From positions 124,001 through 188,000 of the forward strand of contig NZ_JAHSTU010000006.1 in NCBI RefSeq assembly GCF_019145495.1: a stretch of DNA of 64,000 nt, given 5' to 3'. The notes beneath the pieces were generated by a model, which saw only the letters and a program-made list of their open reading frames with translations, did not search any database and was not told the DNA's origin. The position numbers and the translations under genes were made by a program. Source of the stretch: Pseudomonas azerbaijanoccidentalis (GTDB taxonomy: Bacteria > Pseudomonadota > Gammaproteobacteria > Pseudomonadales > Pseudomonadaceae). This document shows, one piece after another, positions 43,639-51,756 of this stretch. The number at the start of each line of letters is the position of its first letter. The first letter of the stretch is position 1.

Positions 43639-45036
43639 TTATTCGTCGTCGTCGAAGTTGTAGCTACCCGGTGCCAGGTTTTCGAATCGGGTGTACTTAC
43701 CGATAAACGCCAAACGAATAAAGCCGATCGGCCCGTTCCGCTGCTTGCCGATGATGATTTCGGCAATGCCCTTGTGCTCGGTTTCCGGGTGATACACCTC
43801 GTCGCGGTAAACGAACATGATCACGTCGGCGTCCTGCTCGATCGCTCCGGATTCCCGCAAGTCGGAGTTCACCGGGCGCTTGTTCGGACGTTGTTCCAGG
43901 GAACGGTTCAACTGAGACAACGCCACCACCGGGCAATTGAATTCCTTGGCCAGGGCTTTCAGGGACCGGGAGATCTCGGAAATCTCGTTGGTCCGGTTGT
44001 CACCGCTGGAACCCGGGATCTGCATCAGTTGCAGGTAGTCGATCATGATCAGGCCGACTTCGCCGTGCTCACGCACCAGACGCCGGGTCCGCGCGCGCAT
44101 TTCCGACGGGCTGATGCCGGCGGTATCGTCGATGAACAGCTTGCGGTCGTTGAGCAGGTTGACCGCCGAGGTCAGGCGCGGCCAGTCGTCGTCTTCAAGC
44201 TGACCGGAACGGACCTTGGTCTGATCGATACGGCCAAGGGACGAGAGCATACGCATGATCAGCGATTCGCCTGGCATCTCGAGCGAGTAAACCAGGACGG
44301 CCTTCTCACTGCGCAGCACGGCGTTTTCCACCAGGTTCATCGCAAAGGTAGTTTTACCCATCGATGGACGGCCGGCGACGATGATCAGGTCGGAAGGTTG
44401 CAGGCCGCTGGTCTTCTCGTCGAGGTCCGTGTAACCGGTGGACAGGCCGGTAATGGCGTTATCCGTGTTGAACAAGGTGTCGATACGGTCGATGGCCTTG
44501 GTCAGCAGGTCGTTGACGCCCACCGGGCCGCCGGTTTTCGGCCGGGCCTCGGCGATCTGGAAGATCTGGCGTTCAGCTTCGTCAAGAATCTCGGCGGCCG
44601 TGCGGCCCTCAGGATTGAACGCGCTGTCGGCAATTTCGGTGCTGATGCCAATCAATTGTCGTAACGTCGCCCGCTCACGAACGATCTGCGCATAGGCCTT
44701 GATGTTGGCGACCGATGGCGTGTTTTTCGCCAGCTCACCGAGGTAACCGAGGCCGCCGACTTGCGAGGTCTGACCTTCCTTGTCCAGTTGCTCGGACAGG
44801 GTCACGACGTCGATCGGCATGTTCTGATCGGCCAGCTTGGCGATCGCTCGGAAAATCAGGCGGTGGTCATGTCGATAAAAATCGCCGTCGGAGACTTGAT
44901 CGAGCACGCGCTCCCAGGCGTTGTTGTCCAGCATCAGTCCACCGAGCACAGCCTGTTCGGCTTCGATGGAATGCGGCGGCACCTTCAGCGCGGCGGTTTG
45001 CAGATCGTATTGCTCAGGAGCGGAAATTTCGTTCAT
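43639..45036 (-). CDS. dnaB: replicative DNA helicase DnaB
   Basis: A 465-residue hexameric helicase. The N-terminal DnaB domain (KVPPHSIEAEQAVLGGLMLD) is followed by a RecA-like motor with Walker A GRPSMGKTTFAMN, Walker B LIMIDYLQLM, and the arginine/sensor region FNCPVVALSQLNRSLEQRPNKRP. The ATG at 45036 gives the usual length; a GTG two codons upstream is an alternative. It follows rpsF-rpsR-rplI on the same strand, a common gammaproteobacterial arrangement, but is separated from rplI by a hairpin terminator. Confidence 0.95.
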   Translation of the reverse strand: MNEISAPEQYDLQTAALKVPPHSIEAEQAVLGGLMLDNNAWERVLDQVSDGDFYRHDHRLIFRAIAKLADQNMPIDVVTLSEQLDKEGQTSQVGGLGYLGELAKNTPSVANIKAYAQIVRERATLRQLIGISTEIADSAFNPEGRTAAEILDEAERQIFQIAEARPKTGGPVGVNDLLTKAIDRIDTLFNTDNAITGLSTGYTDLDEKTSGLQPSDLIIVAGRPSMGKTTFAMNLVENAVLRSEKAVLVYSLEMPGESLIMRMLSSLGRIDQTKVRSGQLEDDDWPRLTSAVNLLNDRKLFIDDTAGISPSEMRARTRRLVREHGEVGLIMIDYLQLMQIPGSSGDNRTNEISEISRSLKALAKEFNCPVVALSQLNRSLEQRPNKRPVNSDLRESGAIEQDADVIMFVYRDEVYHPETEHKGIAEIIIGKQRNGPIGFIRLAFIGKYTRFENLAPGSYNFDDDE

Positions 45037-45082
45037 GGCCACTTGGAATCAGATGTAAAAACGGGGATGCCAGAAAGACAAA

Positions 45083-45111
45083 GGGCACGACCTGTAAACA
45101 GGATCGTGCCC
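45083..45111 (-). terminator. hairpin terminator after rplI
   Basis: On the minus strand GGGCACGATCCTG-TTTA-CAGGTCGTGCCC is followed by TTTGTCTTTC. There is one bulge/mismatch in the stem. It lies 46 bp after the rplI stop and before dnaB. Confidence 0.8.
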
Positions 45112-45156
45112 GATGTTACCGGCAAGCACCCGAGGGTGCCAGCCGACAAGTGCTGC

Positions 45157-45603
45157 TTAAGCTGCTACCACGACAACGCGTACGGTGGCTTCAACTTCAG
45201 CGTGCAGGTGCACGGCTACGTCGAATTCGCCTACGTTGCGGATGGTGCCGTTCGGCAGACGAACTTCGCTCTTCTGCACTTCAACGCCGGAGGCGGTCAG
45301 TGCGTCAGCGATGTCGTGAGTACCGATCGAACCGAACAGCTTGCCTTCGTCGCCAGCGGTGGCAGTGATGGTCACTTCCAGCTCGGCCAGTTGGGCAGCG
45401 CGGCTTTCAGCCGACGACTTACGATCTGCTGCTGCTTTTTCCAGCTCAGCACGACGCTCTTCGAACGCAGCCAGGTTGGCTGGGGTCGCAGCGGTAGCTT
45501 TGCCGTAAGGCAGCAGGTAGTTACGACCGTAACCAGCCTTAACGTTCACTTTGTCACCCAGGTTGCCCAGGTTGGTGACTTTTTCCAGAAGGATCAGTTG
45601 CAT
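45157..45603 (-). CDS. rplI: 50S ribosomal protein L9
   Basis: A 148-residue L9: MQLILLEKVTNLGNLGDKVNVKAGYGRNYLLP is the classical N-domain; a long connecting helix (about 40-75, FEERRAELEKAAADRKSS) joins the C-domain (TITATAGDEGKLFGSIGTHDIADAL). It binds 23S rRNA near the L1 stalk. AGAGGAT precedes the ATG. It is the last gene of rpsF-rpsR-ORF-rplI. Confidence 0.96.
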   Translation of the reverse strand: MQLILLEKVTNLGNLGDKVNVKAGYGRNYLLPYGKATAATPANLAAFEERRAELEKAAADRKSSAESRAAQLAELEVTITATAGDEGKLFGSIGTHDIADALTASGVEVQKSEVRLPNGTIRNVGEFDVAVHLHAEVEATVRVVVVAA

Positions 45604-45622
45604 GTGAAAATCCTCTTAACTT

Positions 45623-46516
45623 TTAACCTTCACCGTTCGCGTTATCGGCATCTTTCGGTGCCGAACGACCGCGAAAATCAATCAGGCTGTCGACGATGGC
45701 CAAGACCACCAGCAACGGATAGATCAGCTGCATGAACAGCAACAGCGTGACGTACATCCCCACCAGCCAGAATCTGGCCAGTCGCTTTTGCGCCACCAGC
45801 CCGTGAATCAGGGCCAGCCCGGCGAACACCAGCGGTACACTGCACAACGGCGTCAACATGGCCATCTGCGAACCGAGATTCGGCCCCAGAAGCATGCACG
45901 CCAGCAGTACCATCGCCGGCAACAGCGGGAAGCGGATGGCGCGAAACTCGCGACCAAAACCACCCGGGTTGTACAACAACGCCTGCCAGTAGCGCCCGAG
46001 AAGCAGGCTCAGCAAGCTGACGATTTGCAACAAAGCCGCAATCAGGCCGGTCAGGACGGGTGCAATCAGGGACGCGAAACGCGCTTGTTCGTCTACCGAC
46101 AGCTTCTGGTAGACATCACCGAGTAGCGACGGCATGACTTTTATCAAAGCCTGCGCCAGCATCTCGATCTGGGGACCAAAAGCTGTCCCCAACACCACTG
46201 AAAACACCACTCCCATCGCTATGCTGACCAGCAGCACGCGGTTCCAGGACTCGCTTGCGCGCAAAACCAACGCAAGGCTCGCCGACCCCAGCAGCACCAG
46301 AAGTGCCCGTGGGTCGTCGGAGTAAAGCCACCAGAGCAATGCCGGCAGCAGTCCCAGAGCAAGAACGCCCAGGGCGTCCTTCAATCCGCGCCGCAGGAGC
46401 ACAAGGCATCCGGCGGCAGCACCCAACCAATACAACAACGGCAATGCCGCACATCCAGCCACTACCAGAGTGGCCTGCACGCGGCCCCGCATGATGAACT
46501 CAGCTAAGGCACGCAT
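45623..46516 (-). CDS. integral membrane protein in the rpsR-rplI gap (DUF2232/YybS-like)
   Basis: A 297-residue protein with about eight hydrophobic helices over almost its whole length (e.g. LVVAGCAALPLLYWLGAAAGCLV, LLVSIAMGVVFSVVLGTAF, MYVTLLLFMQLIYPLLVVLAIVDSL) and a short hydrophilic C-terminal tail. Its position between rpsR and rplI and its topology fit the DUF2232/YybS-like proteins found at this place in Pseudomonas. The function is unknown. It lies 36 bp after rpsR and 19 bp before rplI, so is co-transcribed with ribosomal genes. Confidence 0.75.
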   Translation of the reverse strand: MRALAEFIMRGRVQATLVVAGCAALPLLYWLGAAAGCLVLLRRGLKDALGVLALGLLPALLWWLYSDDPRALLVLLGSASLALVLRASESWNRVLLVSIAMGVVFSVVLGTAFGPQIEMLAQALIKVMPSLLGDVYQKLSVDEQARFASLIAPVLTGLIAALLQIVSLLSLLLGRYWQALLYNPGGFGREFRAIRFPLLPAMVLLACMLLGPNLGSQMAMLTPLCSVPLVFAGLALIHGLVAQKRLARFWLVGMYVTLLLFMQLIYPLLVVLAIVDSLIDFRGRSAPKDADNANGEG

Positions 46517-46552
46517 ACATTCAATCCTTTGCTACGTGTCGACTGCCCGGTC

Positions 46553-46783
46553 TCAGCGGCCGTGGCTGTCGGTGTAGGCCAGCAGGGCCAGGAAGCGGGC
46601 GCGCTTGATAGCGGTGGCCAGCTGACGCTGATAACGAGCTTTGGTACCGGTGATGCGGCTTGGAACAATTTTGCCGGTCTCGGATACGTAGGCTTTCAGA
46701 GTGTTGAGATCTTTGTAATCGATCTCTTTCACGTCTTCAGCGGTGAAGCGGCAGAATTTACGACGACGGAAGAAACGTGCCAT
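46553..46783 (-). CDS. rpsR: 30S ribosomal protein S18
   Basis: A 76-residue S18 begins [25 protein letters not shown] and contains [34 protein letters not shown], the conserved 16S rRNA/S6-binding core. It sits 28 bp after rpsF with AAGGAG before the ATG. It partners S6 on the 30S platform. Confidence 0.97.
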
Positions 46784-46811
46784 TTGATAGGCTCCTTAAA
46801 AGGTCCGTGGA

Positions 46812-47234
46812 TTACTCGTCAGCGTTATCGCTGTTGTCGCTGTCATCACTATCAGCGCTTTCAGCGCCTTCGTGCTCAGGACGGTCGCGACGCTCACGGC
46901 GCTCACTGCGGTTTTCTTCAGCCTTGAGCATCTCGGATTGGCCGGTAACGGCTTCTTCGCGACGGATGACCAGGTTACGGATCACTGCATCGTTGTAGCG
47001 GAAGTTGTCTTCCAGCTCGGCCAGGGCCTTGCCAGTGCACTCAACGTTCAGCATCACGTAGTGAGCCTTGTGAACATTGTTGATTGCGTAGGCCAGTTGA
47101 CGACGGCCCCAATCTTCCAGACGGTGGATTTTGCCGCCGTCTTCTTCGATCAGCTTGGTGTAACGCTCAACCATGCCGCCGACTTGCTCGCTTTGATCCG
47201 GGTGGACCAAAAAGATGATTTCGTAATGACGCAT
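46812..47234 (-). CDS. rpsF: 30S ribosomal protein S6
   Basis: A 140-residue S6: MRHYEIIFLVHPDQSEQVGGMVERY forms the first beta-alpha unit; the core ends near residue 100; an acidic C-terminal tail (ESADSDDSDNSDNADE) is longer than usual and could be the substrate of a RimK-type glutamyl ligase. It is the first gene of the operon. AAGGAGC precedes the ATG. Confidence 0.96.
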   Translation of the reverse strand: MRHYEIIFLVHPDQSEQVGGMVERYTKLIEEDGGKIHRLEDWGRRQLAYAINNVHKAHYVMLNVECTGKALAELEDNFRYNDAVIRNLVIRREEAVTGQSEMLKAEENRSERRERRDRPEHEGAESADSDDSDNSDNADE

Positions 47235-47423
47235 GAATGCTCCTTACGGGTTGTAGCCTGCCGCTCAAAAGCGGTCAGACAAGGAGTGAATGACACTTAT
47301 GGACTTGAGGACGCTAGACACGTGGGTGCCTGCCATCACAGCAAGGGGCGCAATTGTAGAGAAGGGGCGAAGGAGGCGCAAGGTAATTGGTGATTATTTG
47401 AACAACCACCATATGCCGGACAC

Positions 47424-47504
47424 CTGTAGGAGCTGCCGAAGGCTGCGATCTTTTGACTTTGATTTTTCAAGATCAAAAGATCGCAACCTGCGGCAGCTCC
47501 TACA
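47424..47504. repeat. REP pair, family A
   Basis: CTGTAGGAGCTGCCGAAGGC-TGCGATC and the inverted AAAAGATCGCAACCTGCGGC-AGCTCCTACAG, in the 285-bp gap between rlmB and rpsF. Confidence 0.85.
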
Positions 47505-47519
47505 GAGGGACCGCGTGGA

Positions 47520-48287
47520 TCAGGATTTCTTGGCAGCAGCCTTGGCTTTGGCACCACGCTGACGCTGCGCTTCGAACAGGCAAACGCCAGTCGCCACCGA
47601 AACGTTGAGACTGCTGACGCTACCCGCCATCGGCAGGTTCACCAGATAGTCGCAGTGTTCGCGGGTCAGGCGACGCATGCCCTTGCCTTCAGCGCCCATG
47701 ATCAGAATGGTCGGGCCGGTGAGGTCCTGGTCATAAATGCTGACCTCAGCCTCCCCCGCCGTACCGACAACCCACAACCCGCGCTGCTGGAGTTTCTCCA
47801 GCGTGCGCGCCAGGTTGGTCACGGCGACCAGCGGAATCACTTCCGCGGCACCACAAGCAACTTTTCGAACAACCGGCGTCAGTGTCGCCGACTTGTCTTT
47901 GGGCACGATCACCGCCAGCGCACCTGCCGCATCGGCAGAACGCAGGCAGGCGCCCAGGTTGTGCGGATCAGTCACACCGTCGAGCACCAGCAACAGCGGC
48001 GCACCTTCCGTGCGATCGAGCAGTTCGTCGAGCATCGCTTCGCCCCAGACCTGGCTCGGGCTCACTTCAGCGACTACGCCCTGGTGCACACCCTCAACCC
48101 AGGCGTCCATTTCACGGCGCTCGGCCTGACCCACCTGGACACGGTTTTCATTGGCCAGTTCGATCAGTGTCTGCACGCGCGGGTCACCGCGACCCTCAGC
48201 CAGCCAGATCTGCTTGACGCGTTTCGGGTGGTGACGCAGCAACGCTTCTACAGCATGTACGCCGTAGATCTTTTCCAACTGACTCAT
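47520..48287 (-). CDS. rlmB: 23S rRNA (Gm2251) 2'-O-methyltransferase
   Basis: A 255-residue SpoU/TrmH-family enzyme. The N-terminal L30e-like substrate domain (about 1-75) precedes the knotted SAM-binding domain with motif 1 DGVTDPHNLGACLRSADAAG, motif 2 LIMGAEGKGMRRLTREHCD and motif 3 SVSSLNVSVATGVCLFE. It methylates G2251 in the peptidyl-transferase P-loop. It overlaps the rnr stop by four bases (ATGA), so it is translationally coupled to rnr. Confidence 0.94.
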   Translation of the reverse strand: MSQLEKIYGVHAVEALLRHHPKRVKQIWLAEGRGDPRVQTLIELANENRVQVGQAERREMDAWVEGVHQGVVAEVSPSQVWGEAMLDELLDRTEGAPLLLVLDGVTDPHNLGACLRSADAAGALAVIVPKDKSATLTPVVRKVACGAAEVIPLVAVTNLARTLEKLQQRGLWVVGTAGEAEVSIYDQDLTGPTILIMGAEGKGMRRLTREHCDYLVNLPMAGSVSSLNVSVATGVCLFEAQRQRGAKAKAAAKKS

Positions 48288-50920
48288 GGCTTGGCCTTAG
48301 GTTTACGCGCCCCGCCACTTTTGGCTGGGGCCGAGCCCGCTTTTGGCGGGCCTTTACGATGTTTGCTCGGTTTGGCCGGCTTGCCGCCGACGTCCTTTTC
48401 AGGCGTCGACCGTCCGGTCTTTCCCCCAGACGCCGCTTTACCGCCGCTTTTCGCACCGGCCAGCAACGCCTGTTTCATTTCACGACTTTTACGCACTTCG
48501 GCGTTCTTCGCCGCAGCATCGCTCGGACGATAGGCCTCGACAGCCTTTTCCTTGGCAGGACGACGACCGGTTTTGGCCGGTGCTGGTTCTGCGGCGGTTT
48601 TTGCAGACGACGCTGCAGGCGCTGCGGTTTCGGTGCCACGCTTCTTGCGACCGATTGGCGCGCTGATGGTCTTTTCGGCCATCTCGAAGTCAATCTTGCG
48701 CTCGTCGAGGTCGACGCGCATGACCCGCACTTCCACAGTATCGCCCAGGCGGAAGCTGCGACCGGTACGCTCACCGGCCAAGCGGTGATGCACAGGATCG
48801 AAGTGGTAATAATCGCCTGGCAGCGCGGTGACGTGCACCAGGCCTTCGACGTAGATGTCGGTCAGCTCGACGAACAGACCAAAACCGGTCACCGCGGTGA
48901 TTACGCCTGGGAACGACTCGCCCACGCGGTCTTTCATAAACTCGCACTTGAGCCAGTTCACGACGTCGCGGGTGGCTTCATCGGCGCGACGCTCGCTCAT
49001 CGAGCACTGCTCGCCGAGCTGCTCCAGCGCGGCTTCGTCGTACGGATAAATGCGCGCCTTCGGAATGGTCATCGCACCGGCACGGCGAACGTGCGGGGTG
49101 TCCTGTTTCGAATGGATCACGCTGCGAATCGCCCGGTGCGTGAGCAAGTCCGGGTAGCGGCGAATCGGCGAGGTGAAGTGGGTGTAAGCCTCATAATTCA
49201 GGCCGAAGTGGCCCTGGTTATCAGCGCTGTACACCGCCTGGCTCAACGAACGCAGCATCACGGTCTGGATCAGATGGAAATCCGGACGATCCTTGATACC
49301 CGCCAACAAGGCCTGGTAATCCTTCGGCGACGGGCCGTCCTTGCCTTTGTGCAGGGACAGGCCGAGCTCGCCGAGGAACGCGCGCAGTTTTTCCAGACGT
49401 TCTGGTGGCGGGCCATCGTGAACGCGATACAGCGCCGGGATTTCGTGCTTTTTCAGGAACTCGGCGGTGGCCACGTTGGCCGCCAGCATGCATTCCTCGA
49501 TCAGCTTGTGCGCGTCATTACGAACGGTCGGACGGATTTCGGCGATTTTGCGCTCGGAACCGAAGATGATCCGGGTTTCCTGAGTTTCAAAATCGATCGC
49601 GCCACGCACATGACGGGCCGCCAGCAACACTTTGTACAGCGAGTAGAGCTGCTTGAGGTGCGGCACCACGTCGGTGTATTCGCCACGCAGCTTGCGTGCT
49701 TCGGTGGCTTTCGGCGTTTCCAGCATCGCGCTGACCTTGTTGTAGGTCAGACGGGCGTGGGAGTGGATCACCGCTTCGTAGAAGCAGTAGTCGGTCATCT
49801 CGCCGGATTTGGAGATGGTCATCTCGCAAACCATGGCCAGACGATCGACTTGCGGGTTCAGCGAGCACAGGCCGTTGGACAGCTGTTCCGGCAGCATCGG
49901 GATCACGCGCTCGGGGAAGTACACCGAGTTGCCGCGAACCTGAGCTTCGGCATCGAGTGCCGAACCGAGTTTCACGTAGCTGGATACGTCGGCAATTGCC
50001 ACGTACAACTTCCAGCCACCGGAGAACAGGCGCAATTTGCCCGGACGGGCTTCGCAGTAGACCGCATCGTCGAAGTCGCGGGCATCTTCACCGTCGATGG
50101 TAACGAACGGCAGATGGCGCAGGTCGATACGCTTCTCTTTGTCTTTCTCTTCGACTTCCGGCTTGAGCTTGCCGGCTTCCTTGAGCACGGCGTCCGGCCA
50201 GACGTGAGGAATGTCGTAGGTGCGCAGCGCAACATCGATTTCCATGCCCGGCGCCATGTAGTTGCCCACGACTTCGACCACGTCGCCTTGCGGCTGGAAG
50301 CGCGGCGTCGGCCAGTGGGTGATCTTCACTTCGACGAACTGACCGATCTGCGCATTGGCGTTACGGCCCGGCGTGACCAACACTTCTTGCTGGATCTTCG
50401 GGTTGTCGGCAACGACAAAACCGATGCCGCCTTCTTCGAAGTAGCGACCGACGATGGTTTCGTGAGCGCGAGACACCACTTCGACGATCATGCCTTCGCG
50501 GCGACCACGACGGTCCAGGCCGGAAACCCGCGCCAGGGCACGGTCACCGTCGAACACCAGACGCATTTGCGCCGGGCTCATGAACAGGTCGTCACTGCCG
50601 TCGTCCGGCACCAGGAAGCCGAAGCCGTCACGGTGGCCGCTGATGCGGCCGAGGATCAGGTCGAGCTTGTCCACCGGCGCATACGTACCGCGACGGGTAT
50701 AGATGAGTTGAGCATCGCGCTCCATGGCGCGCAGACGGCGGCGCAGGGCTTCGATCTGGTCTTCTGTGGTCAGACCAAACTCTTCGACCAGTTGCTCGCG
50801 GTTAGCAGGCGAACCCCGATCAGCAAGATGCTGAAGGATCAGTTCGCGGCTAGGAATGGGGTTTTCATATTTTTCCGCTTCACGAGCGGCCTCGGGATCG
50901 AGGGACTGCCAATCGGCCAT
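48284..50920 (-). CDS. rnr: ribonuclease R
   Basis: An 878-residue RNase II-superfamily 3'-5' exonuclease. An N-terminal HTH-like segment (LILQHLADRGSPANREQLVEEFG) and two cold-shock domains precede the RNB catalytic domain with VTIDGEDARDFDDAVYCE (Mg2+-binding Asp cluster, about 278-295), then an S1 domain (GVITAVTGFGLFVELTDIYVEGLVHV) and a long Lys/Ala/Pro-rich basic tail (from ~760). It degrades structured RNA and takes part in tmRNA-linked decay. It is first in rnr-rlmB. Confidence 0.95.
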   Translation of the reverse strand: MADWQSLDPEAAREAEKYENPIPSRELILQHLADRGSPANREQLVEEFGLTTEDQIEALRRRLRAMERDAQLIYTRRGTYAPVDKLDLILGRISGHRDGFGFLVPDDGSDDLFMSPAQMRLVFDGDRALARVSGLDRRGRREGMIVEVVSRAHETIVGRYFEEGGIGFVVADNPKIQQEVLVTPGRNANAQIGQFVEVKITHWPTPRFQPQGDVVEVVGNYMAPGMEIDVALRTYDIPHVWPDAVLKEAGKLKPEVEEKDKEKRIDLRHLPFVTIDGEDARDFDDAVYCEARPGKLRLFSGGWKLYVAIADVSSYVKLGSALDAEAQVRGNSVYFPERVIPMLPEQLSNGLCSLNPQVDRLAMVCEMTISKSGEMTDYCFYEAVIHSHARLTYNKVSAMLETPKATEARKLRGEYTDVVPHLKQLYSLYKVLLAARHVRGAIDFETQETRIIFGSERKIAEIRPTVRNDAHKLIEECMLAANVATAEFLKKHEIPALYRVHDGPPPERLEKLRAFLGELGLSLHKGKDGPSPKDYQALLAGIKDRPDFHLIQTVMLRSLSQAVYSADNQGHFGLNYEAYTHFTSPIRRYPDLLTHRAIRSVIHSKQDTPHVRRAGAMTIPKARIYPYDEAALEQLGEQCSMSERRADEATRDVVNWLKCEFMKDRVGESFPGVITAVTGFGLFVELTDIYVEGLVHVTALPGDYYHFDPVHHRLAGERTGRSFRLGDTVEVRVMRVDLDERKIDFEMAEKTISAPIGRKKRGTETAAPAASSAKTAAEPAPAKTGRRPAKEKAVEAYRPSDAAAKNAEVRKSREMKQALLAGAKSGGKAASGGKTGRSTPEKDVGGKPAKPSKHRKGPPKAGSAPAKSGGARKPKAKP

Positions 50921-51081
50921 TAGAGAGTTTTCACCTTGTCTATATACGGGTTAGTTTGGCATAGGCGTAATGAAACGGGAAATTTCAGGCTAAGACGACC
51001 CTTCTTGAGCCCTGTATCGACACCTCAAAGCTGTTTTGTAGACCGCTGGCGAAATTTACGAGGTTTTTTTGAGCCTGGGGG

Positions 51082-51110
51082 TTTACAGTTAAAAAGACGC
51101 TCCGTATAGT
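51082..51110 (+). promoter_or_regulatory. sigma-70 promoter of tRNA-Leu copy 1
   Basis: TTTACA and TATAGT with a 17-bp spacer, followed by GCGCGCC, a G+C-rich discriminator typical of stringently controlled stable-RNA promoters. Confidence 0.85.
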
Positions 51111-51144
51111 GCGCGCCATCGACGACGGAGACGTTGCCGATATT

Positions 51145-51231
51145 GCCCAGATGGTGAAATTGGTAGACACGCCAGCTTCAGGTGCTGGTGACCGCAAGGT
51201 CGTGGAAGTTCGAGTCTTCTTCTGGGCACCA
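51145..51231 (+). tRNA. tRNA-Leu (anticodon CAG), copy 1
   Basis: An 87-nt class II tRNA with encoded CCA. Acceptor GCCCAGA pairs with TCTGGGC, discriminator A. The anticodon stem is CCAGC/GCTGG with loop TTCAGGT, giving CAG. The variable-arm stem GACC/GGTC has loop GCAA, and the T-arm contains GTTCGAGTC. Confidence 0.96.
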
Positions 51232-51271
51232 ATTTCGAGCTTGAGATTAGTTCAATTTCAAGGCTCACACA

Positions 51272-51294
51272 AAACCCGCGAAAGCGGGTTTTTT
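51272..51294 (+). terminator. terminator of tRNA-Leu copy 1
   Basis: The stem AACCCGC/GCGGGTT with loop GAAA is followed by T4. Confidence 0.9.
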
Positions 51295-51333
51295 GCATTC
51301 CGGGTTTCTGATTTATTAAATTTAAATCAGGGG

Positions 51334-51362
51334 TTTACAGATCAAAATGCTCTCCGTATAGT
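51334..51362 (+). promoter_or_regulatory. sigma-70 promoter of tRNA-Leu copy 2
   Basis: TTTACA and TATAGT with a 17-bp spacer; the spacer differs slightly from copy 1 (GATCAAAATGC versus GTTAAAAAGAC) but keeps CTCCG before the -10. A GCGCC discriminator follows. Confidence 0.85.
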
Positions 51363-51397
51363 GCGCCACATCAACAGCGGCAACGCTGAAGATGATT

Positions 51398-51484
51398 GCC
51401 CAGATGGTGAAATTGGTAGACACGCCAGCTTCAGGTGCTGGTGACCTTACGGTCGTGGAAGTTCGAGTCTTCTTCTGGGCACCA
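51398..51484 (+). tRNA. tRNA-Leu (anticodon CAG), copy 2
   Basis: Identical to copy 1 except the variable-arm loop (GACC-TTAC-GGTC instead of GACC-GCAA-GGTC). 87 nt with encoded CCA. It lies 253 bp downstream of copy 1. Confidence 0.96.
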
Positions 51485-51516
51485 ATTCAAATCCAAGGTT
51501 ACGACCCTGGATTTCA

Positions 51517-51542
51517 CAAAAACCCGCGAAAGCGGGTTTTTG
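51517..51542 (+). terminator. terminator of tRNA-Leu copy 2
   Basis: The stem AACCCGC/GCGGGTT with loop GAAA is followed by T3; the same hairpin as copy 1. Confidence 0.9.
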
Positions 51543-51575
51543 CGTTTCTGGCCTAAAAACCTCCCCCCGCAGGAC

Positions 51576-51662
51576 CTGTAGGAGCTGCCGAGAGAAACGA
51601 GGCTGCGATCTTTTGATTTTCAAGATCAAGCCAAAAGATCGCAGCCTTCGGCAGCTCCTACA
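51576..51662. repeat. REP pair, family A
   Basis: CTGTAGGAGCTGCCGAGAGA...GGCTGCGATC and the inverted AAAAGATCGCAGCCTTCGGC-AGCTCCTACA, between the tRNA pair and the iron transporter. Confidence 0.85.
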
Positions 51663-51700
51663 ATGAGCCAACCTCGCCTTTCAATGCGCATTTGAGAAAC

Positions 51701-51719
51701 AATATCGTTTATCATTGTT
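51701..51719. promoter_or_regulatory. Fur box candidate
   Basis: On the minus strand it reads AACAATGATAAACGATATT, matching the 19-bp Fur consensus GATAATGATAATCATTATC at 13 positions. It lies 37 bp before the ATG of the iron-binding-protein gene, where iron-replete Fur would block transcription. Confidence 0.5.
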
Positions 51720-51756
51720 GCAAGTTTTTGCAATGCGACAGTGAGGAACCCTGCGA

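Noticed and set aside
48359..50923. 854-codon plus-strand frame opposite rnr
   Set aside because: Mirror frame of a well-conserved RNase R gene; composition is typical of an antisense third-position effect.
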